From positions 1-8,016 of the forward strand of contig VBJK01000434.1 of NCBI GenBank assembly GCA_005879655.1: a stretch of 8,016 nt of DNA. Direction: 5' to 3'. Positions within the stretch are counted from its first letter, which is position 1, and the number at the start of each line of letters is the position of its first letter. Source of the stretch: Chloroflexota bacterium (GTDB lineage Bacteria > Chloroflexota > Ktedonobacteria > Ktedonobacterales > Ktedonobacteraceae). A program made the position numbers and the translations under genes. The notes under the pieces are model-generated. The model worked only from the letters and a program-made list of their open reading frames with translations, was not told the origin of the DNA and made no database searches. Shown in pieces: positions 1-6,900 of this stretch.

Positions 1-297
1 GGTTCGATGTTCTTTGTATTAGAATACTGTGCTAGCTCTTCCTTACACATACCGCGGTCCCGGGACAAACGTATCTCCATTTTTAAGTCTCGCTTGTGCC
101 GCTTCCAGGCATGTTGCATCCTTGTCTGATACCCCCCCTTGAATACTCCCATCCTTGAGCATAGGGGACAATACCATATTCATCTTACGTCCGATTGACA
201 GATCTGTATCTGCCACCTTTCTTTGTCGCTCTCCTTATGGGATAGATGATCCCCCACTCCACTCGTCTCGCATATCCGATGGATATGAGGTTAGCAT
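1..297 (-). mobile_element. Decayed IS5-type transposase remnant, N-terminal part, cut by window edge
   Basis: Reading the minus strand from an ATG at 297, the peptide begins MLTSYPSDMRDEW. This matches the N-terminus typical of IS5-family transposases (YPSDxxDEEWxLIEP). That frame stops at 237-235. The next family segment appears in another frame at about 233-188 as TKKGGRYRSVNRT, matching the usual KKGGRPRSVD stretch, and stops at 187-185. A further piece, WKRHKRD near 107-87, resembles the conserved W(R/K)RDG region in yet another frame. The order of the pieces is correct but at least two frameshifts and several stops separate them, so it cannot make an active transposase. The catalytic DDE part would lie to the left of the window. 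No terminal inverted repeat could be paired because only one end is present. The assignment rests on remembered family motifs, not a search. Confidence 0.72.
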
Positions 298-600
298 ACC
301 CCTAATTTACACCAACTGGAAAAACTTGTCAAATTGGCTTTGAGAAAAAGGTACTCCTTCTTTAACTCGCCTGTGCCAGTCGCAAAGTAGAGCATGTGTT
401 GAAGGATCTATGACTAACTATAACTTCAGAAAGAGGCAAAAGCTATTTTCTCTGTCACATTCTTGATGAGATCTTTCTCACAATGACCCTCTGTCGTCAG
501 GACTTAGCATGTTGGATTCAGAGCTTTCTGTCATGGCTCCCGCCTGCTGGTTTTACATATCTGGAAAGAGGTATAAGTACTTAAGGTATATTATAGAAAA
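298..600. other. Intergenic stretch without a recognisable gene
   Basis: Only very short ORFs occur here, such as about 33 codons from the ATG at 483 and 18 codons on the minus strand. None has a recognisable motif. The base composition is more AT-rich than the megasynthase gene. A small palindrome AAGTACTT lies at 575-582, just upstream of the promoter. It could be an operator half-pair or chance. The part next to the IS remnant (298-345) may contain the end of that element, but I cannot define it. Confidence 0.5.
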
Positions 601-605
601 AAGCG

Positions 606-634
606 TTGACATGTTGTAAAAACTTCTTTATACT
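606..634 (+). promoter_or_regulatory. Near-consensus sigma-70 promoter for the megasynthase gene
   Basis: TTGACA at 606-611 is a perfect -35 box. It is followed by a 17-base spacer and TATACT at 629-634, one base off the -10 consensus TATAAT. The predicted transcription start is about 641. That leaves a leader of roughly 160 bases before the preferred TTG start at 799, or about 75 bases before the ATG at 718. It faces the megasynthase and no other promoter of this quality was seen between the IS remnant and the gene. A promoter this close to consensus suggests vegetative expression unless a repressor acts on it. Confidence 0.72.
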
Positions 635-782
635 CCTAAAAAGTTAAAGTCATGCATTACTGTTTGGACCAAGAAATGGTGGCATATGCAAAATAAGATT
701 TTATTTGTAACAATATCATGCAATTTGCTGATGACAAGAAGATGGCTATCTCTGATCTCTATTGCTTAAGGAATCTTGTTGT

Positions 783-788
783 AAGGAG
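783..788 (+). promoter_or_regulatory. Ribosome binding site deciding a TTG start at 799
   Basis: AAGGAG ends 10 bases before a TTG at 799 that is in frame with the FAAL N-terminus. The ATGs further upstream in this frame (718 and 742) lack a usable Shine-Dalgarno sequence. The roughly 27 residues they would add do not resemble FAAL N-termini. Starting at 799 gives a short lead of about 11 residues before the family-typical F(S)TLIDLLRSRA stretch. This is the reason for preferring TTG. Confidence 0.6.
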
Positions 789-798
789 CCATAAAACT

Positions 799-966
799 TT
801 GGGGAAACGCATTTCAGTACCAGATATTCCTTTCTCGACCTTGATCGATCTCCTACGCTCGCGGGCAACACAACAGCCGCAGCAACGCCTGTACACTTTT
901 TTGACTGATGGAGAAACGGAGACGGAAGCAGCTTCCAAGCCACACCAGGCACAAGAGCGCTCTTAA
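799..966 (+). pseudogene. 5' fragment of the megasynthase gene: N-terminus of FAAL, frameshifted
   Basis: This frame encodes the first part of the fatty acyl-AMP ligase: TLIDLLRSRATQQPQQRLYT then FLTDGETETEA. It matches the family pattern (xLVDLLRxRAxxxPDxxAYTFLxDGE) and then abruptly leaves it, reading about eight unrelated codons to a TAA at 964-966. An upstream ATG at 718 would lengthen it to 82 codons, but the TTG at 799 is preferred because of its Shine-Dalgarno. The rest of FAAL continues in the frame two bases on, open from 909, so the two overlap by about 55 bases. Between DGETETEA here and the resumption at about 930 (SFQATPGTRALL), roughly 17-18 family residues are missing, including the A1 core motif (LTYxELD). 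The lesion is therefore best read as a deletion with length of the form 3n+1 (about 52 bases), not a one-base error. As it stands no full-length protein can be made from this start. Confidence 0.8.
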
Positions 967-3900
967 TCTATCCCTCCGGGTTAGAGTTTATTGCGGCATT
1001 CTTTGGGTGTTTATATAGTGGAATTGTCGCTGTCCCTGTATATCCTCCCTCAACTGTTCGTGCGGCTCGTACGCTGAATATTTTTCGTGCTATTGCAGAG
1101 AATGCACAACCAGACATTATTTTGACTTGTGCGGTTCTCTCCTCTAAAGTTGCGGGCCTGCTCTCTCAGACCCCCTCACTTGCCGGAGCCAAAGTACTTG
1201 TCACCGACCAACTGGCTAGCGAGGCGGCTCAACATTGGCGAGAACCTGAGACTACCGCCCGGACACTTGCCTTTTTACAATATACCTCTGGCTCTACAGG
1301 TATCCCCAAAGGTGTCATGATGACACACGGCAACTTACTACACAACTCGTCCATGCTTGCCCGTGTCAGTGAGCATTCCCAAGAAGCACGTAGCGTTACC
1401 TGGCTACCGCTTTATCATGACATGGGCCTAATCGCTGGAGTATTACAACCACTTTATGCTGGCTTCCATTGCGCTATCATGGCACCAGCGACCTTTTTAC
1501 AACGTCCTTATCGCTGGCTACAAGCCATCAGCGATTGGCGGGCAACGATGAGCATGGCCCCCAATTTTGCGTATGATCTGTGTGTACGCAAAGTAACACC
1601 TGGGCAAAAGGCAACCCTCGATCTGAGCGGCTGGGAGAATATCATAAGCGGTGCGGAGCCAGTGCGCCTGGAAACGCTCGAACGGTTTGCTGAGGCGTTT
1701 GCCCAATGTGGTCTGCGTCGCTCCTTCTTTTATGCTGCCTATGGTCTGGCTGAAGCTACATTGATTGTTTCAGGGGGCAAAAAAGGTGTCTTCCCTACTT
1801 ATGGAACATTTCAGGTGCAGGCCCTTGAGCAGAACCTGGCCGTTGATGCCGACCGGGCAACGACCGCAGACAAAGATATGTGTACCCTGGTCAGTATTGG
1901 TCGCACACAACCAGAGCAACGGCTACTGATTGTTGACCCTCAAACAGGCACAGAGTGCGCAGAGATGCGGGTTGGCGAGGTCTGGATCTCTGGCCCCAGT
2001 GTCGCGCAAGGCTACTGGCAACGAGAAGAGGAGACGGAGCAAACCTTTCGGGCCTATCTCGCCAATGGCGAAGGGCCATTCTTGCGTACTGCTGATCTCG
2101 GTTTCCTGCGGGCCGGGGAGTGCTTTCTCACTGGTCGCCTCAAAGATCTGATCATTATTCGTGGCAATAATCATTATCCCCAGGATATTGAGCGTACAGT
2201 AGAACATTGCCACCAGGCGCTGCGTGCGCCTGGTTGCGCGGCTTTTTCCGTGGATGTTGCGGGTGAGGAACGTCTCATTGTTGTACAAGAAGTTGAACGG
2301 ACGTTTCAATCCCAGTCAGGAAAGGACGTTGGCTCCCGCTACCACCTCACAGGGGAAGTATACACACCAAATCCTCATAAGTCAAGTGTAAATGTACTAG
2401 CTGAGGCAGTTATAGCTATTCGTGAGGCTGTAGCTTTGCAACATGAACTGCAAGTCTATGCAGTTGTGCTTATAAAGCCTGCCAGCCTGCCCAAAACGTC
2501 CAGTGGAAAGGTGCAACGTCGCGCTACACGTGCGGCTTATCTTAATGGGACACTTGAACAGGTCTATGGATGGGAACATCAGAACAACGACAAAGAAGTG
2601 CCTCAACAGAACGAAGGGGCGTCACAAGGGGCTGCGTTGGTGACAAGAGATGTTATAAGCATTCAAAACTGGCTTGTGACGCATCTTTCTCAGGTGCTCA
2701 AGGTTGAGGACGTGGATAAAAAGGTCCCTTTTGCGCAATATGGGATGGATTCGGCCCAGGCGGTCAGTCTCTCAGGAGAGCTGCAAGATTGGCTTGCTCG
2801 CCCTGTAGCTGCGACGATTGCTTATGATTATCCAACGATAGAGGCGCTTGCTCACTATCTTGCAGGTGAGAAGGAGCTGGTAGGTGCAACAAGGGGACAG
2901 GCCCTTGCCCTACAAGCAGCAAGCAGGCGTGAGCATGATAGCAACGCTATTGCCATCATTGGCCTGGGTTGTCGTTTTCCTGGTGCTGATAATCCTGCGG
3001 CCTTCTGGCAGATGCTCTATGATGGTGTTGATAGCATTACTGAAGTGCCGCTGACACGTTGGGATACAACAACATGCTATACACCCGAAAAGGCATCATC
3101 TGCGGAGACGAATAAACGCTGGGGAGGTTTTCTATCCAATATTGAGCACTTTGACCCCACTTTTTTCCATATTTCGCCGCGCGAAGCTGTCTATATGGAC
3201 CCGCAGCAACGTTTATTGTTGGAGGTGGCGTGGGAAACGTTTGAGCATGCAAGTATTGTGCCTGAGAGGCTTGCTGGCAGCCGGACAGGAGTTTTTGTTG
3301 GCATTAGCACGGTTGATCATTACGCCTTGCATTATACGCATGCCGACTACCATCAGGCATATACAGGCACGGGCAATGCACATAGTATTGCTGCCAATCG
3401 CCTCTCATACACATTTGATCTGCGTGGCCCAAGCATGGCAATCGATACGGCCTGTTCTTCGTCACTGGTTGCAGTCCATCAAGCTTGCCAGAGTTTGCGC
3501 AATAGCGAGTGCGAGCTGGCCCTGGCGGGTGGTGTCAATGTGATGCTTACACCAGAGCTGACGATCTCTTTATCGCAGGCTCGTACGATGTCATCGGCTG
3601 GATGCTGCAAGACCTTTGATGAGGCTGCTGATGGGTATGTACGCGGTGAGGGGTGTGGACTGGTCTTGCTCAAGCCGTTAGCTGCCGCTGAGCGGGATGG
3701 TGATCCTATTCTGGTCCGCCCTGATGAGATTAGCTATGTAGAGACGCACGGCTCCAGTACACCCCTGGGCGATCCCATTGAAGTAGACTCACTCAAGGCT
3801 GTCCTCATGCAGCAGCGCAATGCTGATCAACCCTGCTGGCTTGGGGCTGTGAAGACCAATATTGGACACCTTGAGGCCGCTGCTGGCATTGCTGGTCTGA

Positions 3901-6900
3901 TCAAGACCGTGCTCTGTCTGCAAAAAGGGATTATTGCGCCTAATCTACACTTCAAGAGCTTAAATCCGCATATTTCATTCACTAATACAACGTTTGCCGT
4001 TCCTACCCAATCATGTCCCTGGCCAGAACAACCCGCTGGCCAACGTTTCGCAGGGGTCAGTTCGTTTGGCTTTGGGGGCACAAATGCACATGTAATTCTG
4101 CAAAGTGCACCTGCGGCTAGAATTGTGCAGGACGAGGCTACTCCTGCCAGCAACTGCAAACGTTCTGTGCAGTTGCTTACCCTTTCAGGAAAGAGTGCTC
4201 CAGCATTACGCGTACTGGCACAGCGCTATCTAGATTTTATCTCCACTCATCCAACCGTCTCACTGGCCGACCTCTGCTGCACTACTAATACAGGACGTAC
4301 TCATTTTGCCCATCGCCTTGCTGTCTATGCAGAGGACGCGCAGGAAATGGCTGAACGTCTTGCGGCATTTGTTGCGGGTCAGTCTCCACAAGAGGTACAG
4401 GTGGGACATGGAGAAGTGAGACGCGGGCGCTTAGCCTTCTTATTTCCCGGCCAGGGTTGCCAGTATATTAATATGGCACGGCAGCTTTATGAGACCCAAC
4501 CTGTTTTCCGTGCAGCGCTCGATGAGTGCGATCGTCTGCTTTCTAGCGCAATAAATTGCGCGGCTACGGATCTGCGATCGCTTCTTTATCCCGCATCAGG
4601 TGCAACGTCACCGCTGAACGAAACGGTCTATACGCAACCAGCACTTTTTGCTCTTGAGTATGCATTAGCGCAGATGTGGCTGTCGTGGGGGGTCAAACCG
4701 GATGCCGTCATGGGCCATAGTATGGGCGAGTATGTGGCAGCCTGTATCGCTGGCCTGTTTAGCCTGGAAGACGGTCTCAAGCTGATCGCGGCACGCGGTC
4801 GTCTTATGCAGGCATTGCCAGAGCAGGGTGCAATGGCGGTGATCTTTGCGGGAGCAGCAGCCATTCAGCCATTTTTAGAACCGTTTACACAAGATGTGGC
4901 TATTGCTGCTTTGAATGGGCCACAAAATACTGTCATCTCTGGGCGAGCAGAGATAGTCCATTTGATTGTGCAACGCATCTCTGCTGCATGTGTCGCAAAG
5001 GGAGTGAGCCAGACGGAGAGCGTGATACTGCCAATTTCGCACGCATCTCATTGCCCTCTTGTTGAGCCAATGCTTGACGCGTTTGAGCAGGTTGCACGTG
5101 AGGTGACATTTCTCCCTGTGCGTATTCCCCTCATCTGCAATCTCAGCGGGCAATTGCTCAATATAGGAGAGACCCTGGATGCGAGCTACTGGCGTCGTCA
5201 TACACGCGAAGCCGTGCAATTTGCCACTGGTGTCCAAACTCTGTCAGCGCACGGTTATGAACTTTTTTTAGAGCTTGGACCAACTCCGGTACTATCAAAG
5301 ATGGGGAAACGTAGCCTATCGGAGAGTAATGCGCTATTTTCCAATCCCTCAACCTGGTTGGGAAAGGACATTAGCTCCCACAGTTTCCCCACAAGCGAAG
5401 TATATCTATCAAATCCTAATAAGCCCACTGAAAATGCATTATGGCTTTCTTCCCTACATCAAGATTACGATGATTGGCACGTTCTTATGCACAGTATTGC
5501 CAGTCTCTATAGCAGGGGCTGTAATCTGGACTGGTCTGCTGTTGATGGTGACGACAGACACTCTCATAGAAACGACCTCTTGATGGCATTGCCTACTTAC
5601 CCGTTTGAGCGAGAAGTTTACTGGTTCAAGAGTAAAGTAGACCGCCGCGTTAGCCCGGCCTTGGTTGCACCCACGATGACCCCTACTACGGCCACAGCAG
5701 CCACCGCAACCACTACGGTCATCGGGTCCAGGGCACCAATAAAAGATGCCCCTACAATGGACGAATATGCGCCCTCAATGGGTGGCCTAGTGCAAAATCC
5801 CAAAACGTTTTGGGCAATGGGAGGATTTGGGGACACCCCAAACCCCGCCAGGGAGGCTTCGCCCCCTGGACCCCCAAGCCCTACTACCTCTCTTGTTTCT
5901 GCACTAGGGGGTGTAGGAAAACGGGTGATGGATTTTAGCCTGATCTTTTTTTCGAGCAACGAAACTTCTTTTAGCGGAGAAAAATATCAGCTAGCAATAG
6001 AAAGCGCGAAATATGCCGATCAGCATGGCTTCTGTGCGGTATGGATACCCGAACGTCACTTTACCAAGGATGGCTGGCTCTATCCCAACCCGGCTGTCTT
6101 ATTGGCAGCTCTGGCCAGGGAGACGAGCCGCATTCATCTGCGTGCAGGTAGCGTTGTGGTGCCGTTGCATCATCCGTTGCGTATTGCAGAGGATTGGGCG
6201 ATGGTGGATAACCTCTCAGGGGGACGTGTCGGCGTCTCTTTTGCGTCGGGCTGGCACCCCAACGATTTCTCTCTCGCACCAGAAAACTACGCTAAGCGTA
6301 GCGAAGTGATGTATCGCAACATCGAGATTGTGCGCAAGCTGTGGCGCGGCGAGACCGTTCCTTTTAAAGGGGGCAATGGAGAAGAGATTGAGCTGAGCAC
6401 ATACCCATCACCTGTGCAGCGCGAGATCCCTATCTGGCTCACCGCCGCAGGCAATCCAAAGACCTTCGTGGGTGCAGGGAAGCTTGGCGCAAATCTGCTC
6501 ACGCATATGTATAATCAGAGCATTGAGGAATTGGCCGAAAAGATCCGTCTCTATCGCAATGCACGGGCCGAACATGGCTATGATGCAGCGACTGGTAAGG
6601 TCTCAGTCATGCTCCATGCCTATATTGGCGCTGATGTGGAGACGGTATATGCACAAGTGAAGGGACCTTTTAGTCACTATCTCAAATCCGCCTCCTATCT
6701 GGTCGATGCCATTGCCTACAGTCGCGGTCAGCGGGTTGACCTCTCGCGCCTCTCGGAGCAGGATCTGCAAGATTATATGGGGTTTGTTACGGAGCGCTTG
6801 ATAAGAGAGCAACGTGTCTTGTTTGGCACGCCTGAAACCTGTGCTCCACTTATTACTCAATTACGGGCAGCAGGAGTAGATGAGATTGCTTGTCAGATGG

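Larger units (their letters stand above)
5629..5927 (+). other. AT-LLM interdomain linker, low complexity
   Basis: About 100 residues with no domain. A Thr/Ala/Val stretch at 5673-5716 (TPTTATAATATTTV) looks like an ordinary flexible linker. The later part, about 5770-5890, is unusually rich in Gly and Pro and coincides with the palindrome cluster at 5799-5869. That suggests translated repeat DNA rather than evolved linker. Confidence 0.7.

Noticed and set aside
43..216. Minus-strand ORF of about 57 codons from a GTG at 216
   Set aside because: Its sequence overlaps transposase pieces readable in other frames, so it is best explained as a chance frame through the decayed IS element.
155..343. 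Plus-strand 62-codon ORF in the left region
   Set aside because: It lies opposite the IS5-type transposase remnant, has no recognisable motif and no Shine-Dalgarno.
420..560. Possible small RNA or intron end in the AT-rich intergenic stretch
   Set aside because: No stable hairpin, terminator or conserved RNA motif could be identified by eye.
896..902. Run of T as a possible site of a sequencing frameshift
   Set aside because: The family-typical sequence continues in the same frame past it (YTFLTDGETE), so the frame changes later.
920..966. Programmed ribosomal frameshift joining the 5' fragment to the main frame
   Set aside because: A slip would need a slippery site and would lose no residues. 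Here about 17-18 family residues including the A1 motif are missing, which points to a deletion.
1923..2309. Minus-strand 128-codon ORF opposite FAAL
   Set aside because: The plus strand here is unmistakable FAAL coding sequence; the antisense peptide has no motif.
3142..3543. Plus-strand 133-codon ORF in frame 1
   Set aside because: It is a shadow of the KS region, which is read in another frame with all catalytic motifs.
5618..5959. Minus-strand 113-codon ORF
   Set aside because: It is the antisense of the palindrome-rich linker, which stays open on both strands because of its composition. No start signal or family match.
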